DNA of 64,000 nucleotides from Halalkalicoccus tibetensis. Lineage in GTDB: Archaea; Halobacteriota; Halobacteria; Halobacteriales; Halalkalicoccaceae. This document shows, piece after piece, positions 34,839-43,559 of the stretch (its first letter is position 1; the number at the start of each line of letters is the position of its first letter). The DNA lies in NCBI RefSeq assembly GCF_037996645.1, contig NZ_JBBMXV010000001.1, positions 314,168 to 378,167 on the forward strand. Reading direction: 5' to 3'. The position numbers and the translations under genes are program-made. The notes beneath the pieces were generated by a model. It was not told the DNA's origin. It worked only from the letters and a program-made list of their open reading frames with translations, and did not search any database.

Positions 34839-36362
34839 ATGACGGAGGCCGCGGATCTGATGCTACGAAACGCCGAGGTCCACACCCTCGCCGAGCCCGA
34901 CGAGACGTACGAAGCGCTCGCGGTCCGCAACGGCCGGATCGTTCGGGTAGGGAAGAGCTACGAGGTCGACTTCCTCGCAGGCGTCGAAACCGACACTATC
35001 GACTGCGGGGGGCGGATCGTCCTCCCGGGATTCGTCGACGCCCACACCCACATGGAGACGCTGGGCCGGTATCTCGTCCACGCCGACCTCTCGGGGGCGA
35101 GCGGGCCCGAGGAGTGTATCGAACGGCTCTGGGGATCGGTCGACGGGGAGGGGTGGGTTCTCGGGTTCGGCTACGACGAGAGCGGGTGGGAGAACACGGA
35201 GTACCTCACCAGCGAGGACCTCGATCGAGTGAGCGAAACCCGGCCGGTGGCGGCCTTCCGCGAGGACATGCACGTCGCCTCGCTCAACACCGTCGCCCGC
35301 GAGCGCTACGAGGGCGAGATGCCCGCGGCGGACGTGCAGGGTGATGGCGTGATCGTCGAGGAGGCCGTCGACACGATCTACGAGGCGATCGCACCCGGTC
35401 CCGGGGAGACCCGCGAACTCCTCCTCGCCGCCCAGGAGTTCGCGAACGCCCGCGGGGTGACGGGCGTCCACGATATGGTTCGTAACTCCCATGCCCCGCG
35501 GATCTATCGCGAGCTCGACTCCGAAGGAGCGCTCTCGCTTCGCGTGCGCATCAACTACTGGAGCGACCACCTCGACGCCGTCTCGGAGGCCGGCCTCCGA
35601 ACGAACCACGGCAGCGCGCTCGTCGAGACCGGCGCGATCAAGAGCTACACCGACGGGAGCTTCGGCGGGCGGACCGCGAAGCTCTCCGAGCCCTACGCCG
35701 ATGCCGGGGGGACCGACGGGACCGGTCAGTGGGTCGTCGGACCCGAGGAGCTTCGCGGGCTGGTCGAACGGGCCGACGGGGAGGGATACCAGCTCTCGGC
35801 GCACGCCATCGGCGACCGGGCGATCGAGGAGGTACTGGACGCCTTCACGGGAACCGACGATCCGGGCGCGGCCCGCCACCGGGTCGAACACGCGGAGCTC
35901 CTCTCCGACGGGGCGATCGAACGGTTCGCCGAGTCGGGGATCGTCGCGAGCGTCCAGCCGAACTTCCTCAAGTGGGCCGGCGAGAACGGTCTGTACGCCG
36001 ACCGTCTGGGGGACGAACGCCGAACGCGGACGAACCGCTATCGGGACCTGCTCGACGCGGGCGCGAACCTCGCCTTCGGCAGCGACTGCATGCCGCTCGA
36101 CCCGCTTCTCGGCGTCCATCACGCGGTCAACGCACCCGAACCGGGCCAGCGTCTCTCGGTCACCGAGGCCCTGCGGGCGTACACCTCGGGGGCGGCCTAC
36201 GCGGGCTTCGACGAGGGCCGGCTCGGAACCGTCGAAGTCGGGAAACTGGCGGATCTGGTCGTTCTGGAGGACTCGCCGTGGGACCGACCCGAGTCGATCG
36301 ACGGGATCGACGTGGCGATGACGTTCGTCGGCGGCCGGGTCGTCCACGATGCTACAGGCTGA
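34839..36362 (+). CDS. YtcJ-like metal-dependent amidohydrolase
   Basis: A 507-residue member of the amidohydrolase superfamily. It has LPGFVDAHTHMETLG (metal-binding HxH) near residue 65, KSYTDGSFGGRTAKL, LSAHAIGDRAIEEVL, ARHRVEHAEL and the C-terminal FGSDCMPLDPLLGVHHAV. The closest named group is YtcJ/N-acyl hydrolase-type enzymes that act on amide or imine substrates. The actual substrate is not known. The AUG at 34839 is set 87 bases from the divergent HMG-CoA reductase start. Confidence 0.88.
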   Translation: MTEAADLMLRNAEVHTLAEPDETYEALAVRNGRIVRVGKSYEVDFLAGVETDTIDCGGRIVLPGFVDAHTHMETLGRYLVHADLSGASGPEECIERLWGSVDGEGWVLGFGYDESGWENTEYLTSEDLDRVSETRPVAAFREDMHVASLNTVARERYEGEMPAADVQGDGVIVEEAVDTIYEAIAPGPGETRELLLAAQEFANARGVTGVHDMVRNSHAPRIYRELDSEGALSLRVRINYWSDHLDAVSEAGLRTNHGSALVETGAIKSYTDGSFGGRTAKLSEPYADAGGTDGTGQWVVGPEELRGLVERADGEGYQLSAHAIGDRAIEEVLDAFTGTDDPGAARHRVEHAELLSDGAIERFAESGIVASVQPNFLKWAGENGLYADRLGDERRTRTNRYRDLLDAGANLAFGSDCMPLDPLLGVHHAVNAPEPGQRLSVTEALRAYTSGAAYAGFDEGRLGTVEVGKLADLVVLEDSPWDRPESIDGIDVAMTFVGGRVVHDATG

Positions 36363-36389
36363 TTCGCGATCGCGTCGGGCGGCGCGGCG

Positions 36390-37916
36390 TCAGCGTGTCA
36401 GCAGCGACTCGCCGGTCATCGCCCCGGGTTTCTCGATCCCGATCAGCTCCAGCAGGGTGGGCGCCAGATCACAGAGCGAGCCACCCTCCCGGACGCCGTA
36501 GCCGCCGCTGGAGTCGTCCGGCGCGAGGTAGACCAGCGGGACGGGGTTGTAGGTATGGGCGGTGTGGGGCTGCCGTTCGGTGCCCATGTCGTCGGCGTTG
36601 CCGTGGTCCGCCGTGACGAGGACGTGCGCACCCTGCTCCGAGAGCGTTCCGAGGAGCCGGTCGAGATGGCCGTCGACCGCCTCGACGGCGTCGACCGCGG
36701 CCCCGAAGTCGCCGGTATGGCCCACCATATCGGGGTTGGCGTAGTTGAGCACGAGGACGTCGGGCTCCTCGGTCTCGACGATCGAGATCGCCTGGTCGGT
36801 GACCTCCGCTGCGCTCATCTGGGGCTGGAGGTCGTAGGTCGGGACGTCCGGGCTGGAGACGATCTCGCGGGTCTCGCCGTCGAACTCGACCTCCCGGCCG
36901 CCGTTCAGGAAGTAGGTGACGTGGGCGTACTTCTCGGACTCGGCGATCCGCAGCTGGGTCCGTCCGTGGGCCGCGAGCACTTCCCCGAGGGTGTCCTTCG
37001 GCTGGTTCGGCGGGAAGGCGACGGGGACGTCGAAGGTCTTGTCGTACTGGGTCATCGCCACCAGATGGATGTCGGGCGCGGGGGTGTCGAGGTCCCACTC
37101 GGGGCGGATGTCCTGCAGCATTCGCGTGAGCTGGCGCCCGCGGTCGCCCCGGAAGTTGAAGAAGACCGCCGAATCGCCGTCCTCGATCGCCGGGCCGCCG
37201 TCGACGAGCGTCGGCTCGACGAACTCGTCGGTCTCGCCGCGCTCGTAGGCGGCCTCGACGGCCGCGGTCCCCGAGGAGGCGGTGTGCTCGGCCTCGCGGT
37301 TGACCATCGCGTCGTAGGCCCTTCTGGTACGGTCCCAGTTGGTGTCCCGGTCCATCGCGTAGTAGCGCCCCGAGACGCTCGCGACCTCGCCGGTGCCCGC
37401 CCCCTCGATCACCGCCTCCAGCTCGTGCATGTAGCGCTCGCCGCTCTTCGGGTCCGTGTCCCGGCCGTCGGTGAAGGCGTGGGTGACGGCCTCGACGCCC
37501 CGGTCTGCGGCCCACTCGATCAGCGCGTGGAGGTGTTTCTGGTCGGAGTGGACCCCGCCGGCGCTGACCAGCCCGAGGAAGTGGACCCGTCCGCCGGTCT
37601 CCTCCGCATGATCGAACGCGCCCGAAAGCGCCTCGTTCTCGCGAAAGGAGCCGTCCGAGACCGCGTCGTTGATCCGGGTGTAGGCTTGCCTGACGACCCG
37701 GCCCGCTCCGATGTTGAGGTGGCCGACCTCGCTGTTGCCCATCTGGCCCTCCGGCAGGCCGACCCGCCGGCCCGTGGGGTCCAGCCGGCCGAACGCGCCC
37801 GCTTCGCGGATCCGGTCGAACGTGGGGGTCTCGGCGCTCGCGACGGCGTCCCGGCCGCCCTCGTCACCCTCCTTGCGCAGTCCCCAACCGTCCAGTACGA
37901 TCAGTGCGGCGTCCAT
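36390..37916 (-). CDS. gpmI: 2,3-bisphosphoglycerate-independent phosphoglycerate mutase
   Basis: Interconverts 3- and 2-phosphoglycerate in glycolysis and gluconeogenesis. The 508-residue product has LIVLDGWGLRKEGDEGGRD near the N-terminus, the nucleophilic Ser62 within GQMGNSEVGHLNIG, TDGRDTDPKSGERY, NFRGDRGRQLTRML and the metal site LVTADHGNADDM. Length and motif order are standard for the bacterial-type iPGM. It is convergent with the amidohydrolase gene and divergent from nurA by 77 bases. Confidence 0.97.
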   Translation of the reverse strand: MDAALIVLDGWGLRKEGDEGGRDAVASAETPTFDRIREAGAFGRLDPTGRRVGLPEGQMGNSEVGHLNIGAGRVVRQAYTRINDAVSDGSFRENEALSGAFDHAEETGGRVHFLGLVSAGGVHSDQKHLHALIEWAADRGVEAVTHAFTDGRDTDPKSGERYMHELEAVIEGAGTGEVASVSGRYYAMDRDTNWDRTRRAYDAMVNREAEHTASSGTAAVEAAYERGETDEFVEPTLVDGGPAIEDGDSAVFFNFRGDRGRQLTRMLQDIRPEWDLDTPAPDIHLVAMTQYDKTFDVPVAFPPNQPKDTLGEVLAAHGRTQLRIAESEKYAHVTYFLNGGREVEFDGETREIVSSPDVPTYDLQPQMSAAEVTDQAISIVETEEPDVLVLNYANPDMVGHTGDFGAAVDAVEAVDGHLDRLLGTLSEQGAHVLVTADHGNADDMGTERQPHTAHTYNPVPLVYLAPDDSSGGYGVREGGSLCDLAPTLLELIGIEKPGAMTGESLLTR

Positions 37917-37993
37917 GTCCGGGAGGTGAACCGCCGCCGGTAACTACCCTTCGCTATCCGCAGCTTTTTTTCGCGGTAGGGCGAGGCTCCCCC

Positions 37994-39244
37994 ATGACCC
38001 TGGACCCGGTCCACTTCGAGGGGATCGCCGCCCTCGCCCGCCAGGTCGGCCGAGAGGTCGACGACGCCTCCCACCAGGAGTTCGCCGAGACCGTCTGGGC
38101 GGAGTTCCTCGACCCGCTCGAGGCCGGCGGCCGCCGCGTGCTCGAACCCGTCGACGGGCAGTTCCGCGGGCGCGTCGCCATCGAGGACGCCGCCCTCTGT
38201 GAACGCCCGTTTCCCGGGAGTCACGGCCTCGATTCGGGGACGATCAACCCCACGACCTACAAGAACGGGGTCGTGATGGACGTCGCCCACGCCGCGATGG
38301 GTTGTGTGCCGACCGATCTGGACTGTCACCGCGCCCGAACCGTGATCATCGGGATCCACATCGACGACGACGCGCTCCGGTTCTCCTCGGACTGGGTGAT
38401 GTACGACGGGGGCTACAGCCGCCGGCGGATCCTCCACCTCGGGGACATCGACCGCAAGCGCTACACTGAAGGCGTCGTCCACGCCCTCTCGCTCTATCTG
38501 GCCGAGAGCGAACACGCGCTCGCGAACGCCGAGGGGATCGACGACCTGCTGGTCCTCGACGGGCCGCTCTACCCGAAGGGGCTGTTGAGCTGGCGGGATC
38601 AGGCGCCCGAGCTCGCCGCCCAGCTCGACGAGGAGACGCCCCGACAGGTCGTCGAGAACTACGCCCGGTTGGTCGAGGGCTTTCTCGACCGGGACGTCCC
38701 TATCGCGGGCTTCGTCAAGAACCCGGGCTCGAAGCGGATCACGAACGCCGTCGCGGGGGAGACGTCCGCCCCGTGGACCGACGACGCCGCCATGTTCGTC
38801 CGCTTGCTCGAACGGCGCGAGGGCGGCGAGCGCGTTCGCGACGAACTGACCTACACCAACTGGTTTCACTCCCGGGGCGGCGCCGACCGGACGTTCGCCG
38901 CCGACGGCGACGCGCTGGGACTCGAGCGCCACCGACCCGCCGAGGACTACGAGGTCACCTTCTTCGCGATCTACGATCCCCGCGACGACGTGCTCTACAC
39001 CGTCGAGGCGCCCTACGGGGTCACGAAGGACGAGGAAACGCGCGAGGCGCTGCGGACCCAGATGCTCGCGGAGGTCGCGAGCCAGCGCGGCCCGCCCGAG
39101 GCGGTGGCGAAGGCCGACGAGCTCGCGCGGATCAGCGCCCGCGAGAAGGAGGGGCTGCGGCGGATGATCGAGGGCGAGCTCGACACCGAGCTCTCGCGGA
39201 CGTACGACGACAAGCGATGGGGTGGCGAGGAGGCGTTCTTCTGA
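37994..39244 (+). CDS. nurA: DNA repair nuclease NurA
   Basis: A 416-residue NurA-domain protein. NurA is a 5'-3' exonuclease that works with the HerA helicase on DNA ends, together with Mre11 and Rad50, in archaeal double-strand-break repair. Signature areas are FRGRVAIEDAALCER, the segment VVMDVAHAAMGCVP, the active-site DGPLYPKGLLSW and IAGFVKNPGSKRI, and the C-terminal APYGVTKDEE. The HerA-type ATPase gene begins 455 bases downstream on the same strand, with one convergent small gene between. Confidence 0.92.
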   Translation: MTLDPVHFEGIAALARQVGREVDDASHQEFAETVWAEFLDPLEAGGRRVLEPVDGQFRGRVAIEDAALCERPFPGSHGLDSGTINPTTYKNGVVMDVAHAAMGCVPTDLDCHRARTVIIGIHIDDDALRFSSDWVMYDGGYSRRRILHLGDIDRKRYTEGVVHALSLYLAESEHALANAEGIDDLLVLDGPLYPKGLLSWRDQAPELAAQLDEETPRQVVENYARLVEGFLDRDVPIAGFVKNPGSKRITNAVAGETSAPWTDDAAMFVRLLERREGGERVRDELTYTNWFHSRGGADRTFAADGDALGLERHRPAEDYEVTFFAIYDPRDDVLYTVEAPYGVTKDEETREALRTQMLAEVASQRGPPEAVAKADELARISAREKEGLRRMIEGELDTELSRTYDDKRWGGEEAFF

Positions 39245-39275
39245 GCGGCTGCGTTCGATGTCCCGGCGATTCCGA

Positions 39276-39620
39276 CTAGATCTCCGCGCCGGGTTCGGCC
39301 TTCTCAACCTCGACCTCGACGTCGGTGGGCGCGATCCCGATTCGGGCGAACTGCGTGCGGACGTGCTCTTCGGCGGCGTCGATCGCCTGCTGGCGGGTGT
39401 CGAACCCGCGGGGCATGGGCGATTCGAAGGCGACGTTCATCGGCTGGCCGCCGACCTCCATCTCCGAGCCGCCGCTCTCGACCTCGTAGAACTCGTCGCA
39501 GACCCAGACGTAGGGGGCGTCCTCGTCGGGGGCACCCTTGAACGTGGGCGCGCGCTCGCCACGCTCGAAGAGCGTCCCGGTCAGCGTCGTGCCGCCCGCG
39601 CTACCCTGGATGAGAAGCAT
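39276..39620 (-). CDS. DUF7113-like small protein
   Basis: A 114-residue soluble protein: MLLIQGSAGGTTLTGTLFERG at the start (split), PTFKGAPDEDAPYVWVCDEFY and the end HVRTQFARIGIAPTD. It matches a conserved haloarchaeal family of unknown function. It lies in reverse orientation between nurA and herA. The AUG at 39620 is chosen because the family starts MLLI. Confidence 0.82.
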   Translation of the reverse strand: MLLIQGSAGGTTLTGTLFERGERAPTFKGAPDEDAPYVWVCDEFYEVESGGSEMEVGGQPMNVAFESPMPRGFDTRQQAIDAAEEHVRTQFARIGIAPTDVEVEVEKAEPGAEI

Positions 39621-39699
39621 ACCGAACCTACCCGGTGAGGGGGCAAAAGCCCGTTGGCACCGAGAAGGGTTTTTACTCGTGCCGCCCGATGGCCGAATC

Positions 39700-41490
39700 A
39701 TGTCCGATCTCGGCGATTTCACGTCCTCCCTCTCCACGGACGACGCCCCCTCCGACACCGATACCGGCGCCGACCGCGAGTCCGAGGCCGACCGCTTCGA
39801 GGAGAGCGACATCTCCCCGACGGGCACCGACTCCGGCATCGGTACCGTTCCCGCCTCCCAGGGGTTGAAGATCGCCGAGGACGGCGACGACACCGAGATC
39901 CAGGCGTACATCACCGCCGGCAACCGCTCGGGGATCCGCCTCGGGAAGTACCTGCTCGTGCCCTACCCCGACGGCGAGAAGCTGTTCTGCCGGATCACCG
40001 GCCTCGAGTACGCCCAGGAGTTCCGCGCCGACGACGCCACCGAGATCCACGCCCGCCGCGCGATGCGAAACGGCGGCGTCGAGGAGCGCGATTACAAGTT
40101 CCTCGCGACGGTCGAGCCGGTCGCGGTGCTCTACTCCGACGGGGACGACCTGAAACGCCGGATGGCCGACCGCGTTCCCAAGCCCGAGACCACCGTGCGG
40201 GAGGCGACCGACGTCGAGGAGATTAAGACCGGCCTGAAGATGCCCGACGACGGCGTCTTCATGGGTCATCTGGCGGTCGGCGGCGAGAAGGTGCGGACCG
40301 CGGCCGAGCCGCCGACGATCGACTACCGGCTGAAGGACGACTACGAGGCGGGCGACCCGCTGGTCTTCCGTCACACGCTGGTCGCGGGCGGCACCGGCTC
40401 GGGGAAGACCCACGCCGCGAAGAACGTCCTCAGACAGTACCTCGGCGACGATCGATCTTACGGGATGGACGACGGGCGGACGGTCTCGCCGGCGGTCGTT
40501 CAGTTCGACCCGCAGGACGAGTACGCCCAGATGCACGACGACAACCCCGCGATCGAACGCGACGACGAGCGCGCCTTCGAGCGCGAGGGGATCGCCCACG
40601 GCGGTCACGACGACACGATGGCGTTCGTCCCGAAAGTCGGCTCCTCGACGTACGGGGCCGACGACCACCACGCCGAACAGGTCGCGTTCACCATCCCCTT
40701 CTCGATGGTCCGGGAGAACAAGTGGCTCGTCGCGGGCGGCGACCTCAACGACAACCAGTACAACGCCTTGACCTACCTGCTCGATCGCTTCTTCAAGCAG
40801 CACGGCGGTTCGGGGAGCTACAGCCAGTTCAAGAGCTTCCTCGACGACCCCGCGCTGCGCGAGGAGCTCGACGAGAGCGGGCGCGTCCACGAGGCGACGT
40901 TCGACGCCGTCAAGCGCCGGGCATACGGCTTCGACAGCGTCTTCGACCGGGACGCCCCGCCGATCACCGACCTCGTCCACCGGTTCGTCCGTCCCGGCGG
41001 GCTCTCGGTGGTGCCGACCTACCACATCAACGACTCGCGGGCCACGGAAGTGATCGTCCTCGCGCTCGCGAGCCTGCTGGTCGACCAGAAGCTCTCGAAC
41101 GACCCCGAGTTCGACCGGATCAAGGAGACGCCGCTCGTCCTCGGGATGGACGAGGCCCACAACTTCCTCAGCGGCGCCGAGAGCGCCCAGGCGGGGAAGG
41201 TCATCGGGAAGTTCGCCGAGGCGGCGAAACAGGGACGGAAGGAACGGCTGGGCCTGTTCCTCATCACCCAGGACCCACAGGACATCGCCGAGCCGGTGTT
41301 CAAGCAGGTCAACACCAAGCTGGTGCTCAACCTCGGCGACGAGGACGCCATCTCGGCGGTGAACATCCCCGCATCGCTTCAGGGGAAGGTTCCCTACATG
41401 GAGAAAGGACAGATGGTGGCTTACTCGCCGGACAACTCCGAGCCCGTCGAGCTGATCGGGCTCCCGAAGTGTCTCACCAAACACGAGTAG
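39700..41490 (+). CDS. herA: HerA-type DNA-translocating ATPase
   Basis: A 596-residue protein. After an acidic, disordered N-terminus (1-45), a HAS-barrel-like region (50-140) precedes the ATPase with Walker A GGTGSGKTH at about 230-238 and Walker B LVLGMDEAHNFL near 483, and a conserved ITQDPQDIAEPVFKQ. HerA translocates on DNA ends to drive NurA resection. The long acidic N-terminus is unlike the crenarchaeal enzyme but common in haloarchaea. A T-rich element (TTTTTACT) at about 39670-39677 fits a leaderless promoter. Confidence 0.9.
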   Translation: MSDLGDFTSSLSTDDAPSDTDTGADRESEADRFEESDISPTGTDSGIGTVPASQGLKIAEDGDDTEIQAYITAGNRSGIRLGKYLLVPYPDGEKLFCRITGLEYAQEFRADDATEIHARRAMRNGGVEERDYKFLATVEPVAVLYSDGDDLKRRMADRVPKPETTVREATDVEEIKTGLKMPDDGVFMGHLAVGGEKVRTAAEPPTIDYRLKDDYEAGDPLVFRHTLVAGGTGSGKTHAAKNVLRQYLGDDRSYGMDDGRTVSPAVVQFDPQDEYAQMHDDNPAIERDDERAFEREGIAHGGHDDTMAFVPKVGSSTYGADDHHAEQVAFTIPFSMVRENKWLVAGGDLNDNQYNALTYLLDRFFKQHGGSGSYSQFKSFLDDPALREELDESGRVHEATFDAVKRRAYGFDSVFDRDAPPITDLVHRFVRPGGLSVVPTYHINDSRATEVIVLALASLLVDQKLSNDPEFDRIKETPLVLGMDEAHNFLSGAESAQAGKVIGKFAEAAKQGRKERLGLFLITQDPQDIAEPVFKQVNTKLVLNLGDEDAISAVNIPASLQGKVPYMEKGQMVAYSPDNSEPVELIGLPKCLTKHE

Positions 41491-41528
41491 GCACAGAGTA
41501 TAATTGAGTCGCCCGTGATGGTCCGGGC

Positions 41529-41960
41529 ATGGCACAGAACATCCTCGTCCCGATCGACGGCTCGCCGCAGGCCCAGGAGGCGTTCGAGTACGCGCTGGAG
41601 GAGTTCCCCGACGCGACGATCACCGTGATCACGGTGCTCAACCCCGCCGAGATGAGCGCCGGCGGCACCGAGATGGGGATGGCCTCCTACGCCGACCAGT
41701 GGATGGACGCGGAGGAGGAGCGCGCCGAGCAACGGTTCGAGGAGGCACGCGAGGTCGCCGAGGGCTACGGCGCCGACCTCCGTAGCGAGACGGTGCTCGG
41801 GCGCCCCGCCCGCGCGATCGTCGACTACGCCGAGGAGAACGCGATCGACCAGGTAGTGATGGGGAGCCACGGACGCGACGGCGTCTCACGGATCCTGCTC
41901 GGCAGCGTGGCCGAGACGGTCGTCCGGCGCTCGCCCTGTCCCGTGACCGTCGTTCGATAG
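41529..41960 (+). CDS. Universal stress protein (UspA family)
   Basis: A 143-residue Usp domain beginning MAQNILVPIDGSPQAQEAF, with MGSHGRDGVSRILLGSVAETV, an intact G-x2-G-x9-G-S ATP-binding motif, and the standard C-terminus SPCPVTVVR. It lies 38 bases after herA on the same strand but probably has its own promoter. It is a general stress-type nucleotide-binding protein. Confidence 0.93.
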   Translation: MAQNILVPIDGSPQAQEAFEYALEEFPDATITVITVLNPAEMSAGGTEMGMASYADQWMDAEEERAEQRFEEAREVAEGYGADLRSETVLGRPARAIVDYAEENAIDQVVMGSHGRDGVSRILLGSVAETVVRRSPCPVTVVR

Positions 41961-42015
41961 CTCCCGTCCGTCCACGACACGACGGTTTTTGGTCGCCGGG
42001 ACCCACGTCTTCGGC

Positions 42016-42261
42016 ATGGTCCGACTCGACGCCACGGCCGCCGGTCGCGGGTTCATCGTTGCCGGCCTCGTCCATCTCCTCGCCCCAGGGCTCCTGATCG
42101 ACGCGGCGCGGTACGCCTACGACCGGGTTCTGTCCGCCGAGTTCGACGGGGGCCGCGAGACGAACCGACGCCTCCGAGCGGTCGGGCTCGTGCTGCTGGC
42201 GCTCGGGACGGTCGTGGCCTCCGACGATCGGTCCGTTTCCGTCGCCCTGTCGAGGACGTGA
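42016..42261 (+). CDS. Small two-helix membrane protein
   Basis: An 81-residue protein with two hydrophobic segments: AGRGFIVAGLVHLLAPGLLI near 9-28 and AVGLVLLALGTVVAS near 54-68. The AUG at 42016 follows a T-rich TATA-like element at 41983-41990, about 29 bases upstream. No function is recognisable. Confidence 0.7.
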   Translation: MVRLDATAAGRGFIVAGLVHLLAPGLLIDAARYAYDRVLSAEFDGGRETNRRLRAVGLVLLALGTVVASDDRSVSVALSRT

Positions 42262-42382
42262 TAGCGTGACTTGATTTGTGAGTAGTATGAAACGTCTCGG
42301 CAGTTCTCCACCCGTCGTGAAACCGAATTATCACGTTCGTAGCGGCGTGAATCGACGTGAAACCACGCTAAATCTCGTGTCA

Positions 42383-42391
42383 CTTTATATA
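42383..42391 (+). promoter_or_regulatory. TATA box for the small membrane protein
   Basis: TTTATATAC lies about 45 bases before the start at 42433, in an AT-rich gap. Transcription would begin near 42410, leaving a 20-base leader that contains GAGGT, a possible ribosome-binding site. Confidence 0.55.
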
Positions 42392-42432
42392 CTGGTCGAA
42401 CATATAGAAATGCAGACACGAGGTATCACTCG

Positions 42433-42699
42433 ATGTCAATGCCCTCCATCCAAAACGAAAACGCGTCCGCCCGCTCGGACACGGAACAGTCCGCCGATCA
42501 CTCGAACCGACGCCGCGTCGCCTCGATCGCCCGCCCGATCGAGGCGATCTCCTTCTGGAGCGCCATCGCCCTCCCCTTCCTCTACCTCCCGCTTCTCGTT
42601 TCCGGTCTCGATTCGAGCCAGCAGCTCACCGCGTTCCTCGCCCTGCTCGTGATCCACGCCGTCACCATCGTCGGCGGCCATCGATACAATCGGGCGTAG
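42433..42699 (+). CDS. Small haloarchaeal membrane protein
   Basis: An 88-residue protein: a polar N-terminus of about 35 residues, then two helices, EAISFWSAIALPFLYLPLLV and LTAFLALLVIHAVTIVGG. The pattern matches a common family of short haloarchaeal membrane proteins. Function unknown. The start follows a short leader (TATA box at 42383). Confidence 0.75.
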   Translation: MSMPSIQNENASARSDTEQSADHSNRRRVASIARPIEAISFWSAIALPFLYLPLLVSGLDSSQQLTAFLALLVIHAVTIVGGHRYNRA

Positions 42700-42765
42700 G
42701 CCAGACTCATCCCATTCTCCGTACGGGATCGCGATAGGCTCGACAGCAACGGGCCGTCGGTCGTC

Positions 42766-43524
42766 CTACCTCGAGGACGGATTCGTCTCCGGCGTATCGT
42801 GTGTGACGTCCAGGAATGCGTCCTCGAGGCTCCGCTGTTCGCCGGTCTCGGCCCGCCGCTTCAGCTCGTCGGGCGCGCCCTCGGCCACGAGACGGCCCTC
42901 GTGGATCACGCCGACCCGGTCCGCGAGCTCGTCGACGACCGGGAGGATATGCGTCGAGAGGAGGATCGTCATCTCCCGGGCGGCGAGCTCGGCGATCGTA
43001 TCGCGCATCGTTCGGGCGGCCCGCGGATCGAGCCCCGTGGTCGGCTCGTCGAGGAGGACCACGCGCGGCCGGTGGAGCACCGCCTGCATGATCCCGAGCT
43101 TCTTGCGCATCCCCGTCGAGTACGAGTCGATCCGCTTGTCCGCACCGTCGACGAGGTCGAAGCGCTCGAACAGCTCGTTCATCCGAGCGCGCGCCCGCTC
43201 CTCGGGAACGTCCCGGAGCCCGGCGATGTAGGTGAGCTGCTCGCGACCCGTCAGCTCGTCGTACAGCGGGGGCTCGTCCGGCAAGTAGCCGATGTGAGGC
43301 GTGACATCGTCGCGCTCCTCGATCGACGCCCCGGCGACACGGGCCGTCCCCGAGGTCGGCCGAGTGAGGGTCGTGAGCATTCGCATCGTCGTCGTCTTCC
43401 CGGCCCCGTTCGGGCCGAGGAACCCGTAGACGGTGCCGGGCTCGATTTCGATCGAGAGGTCGTCGACGGCGACCTCGTCCCCGTAGCGTTTCGTCAGGCC
43501 CTCGGTCTCGATGGCGGGAGTCAT
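42766..43524 (-). CDS. ABC transporter ATP-binding protein
   Basis: A 252-residue nucleotide-binding domain of the drug/gas-vesicle-like export ATPases. Walker A is GPNGAGKTTTMRM near 37-49, the Q-loop is GYLPDEPPLYDELT, the signature is YSTGMRKKLGIMQAV and Walker B is PRVVLLDEPTTGLDP. It ends in a low-complexity tail. It follows the permease gene on the same strand by 35 bases and forms a two-part exporter with it (one ATPase, one permease, presumably as dimers). The substrate is unknown. Confidence 0.95.
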   Translation of the reverse strand: MTPAIETEGLTKRYGDEVAVDDLSIEIEPGTVYGFLGPNGAGKTTTMRMLTTLTRPTSGTARVAGASIEERDDVTPHIGYLPDEPPLYDELTGREQLTYIAGLRDVPEERARARMNELFERFDLVDGADKRIDSYSTGMRKKLGIMQAVLHRPRVVLLDEPTTGLDPRAARTMRDTIAELAAREMTILLSTHILPVVDELADRVGVIHEGRLVAEGAPDELKRRAETGEQRSLEDAFLDVTHDTPETNPSSR

Positions 43525-43559
43525 GCGTCGGTGTTCCGCGCAGGGTTGTATATATTTTC

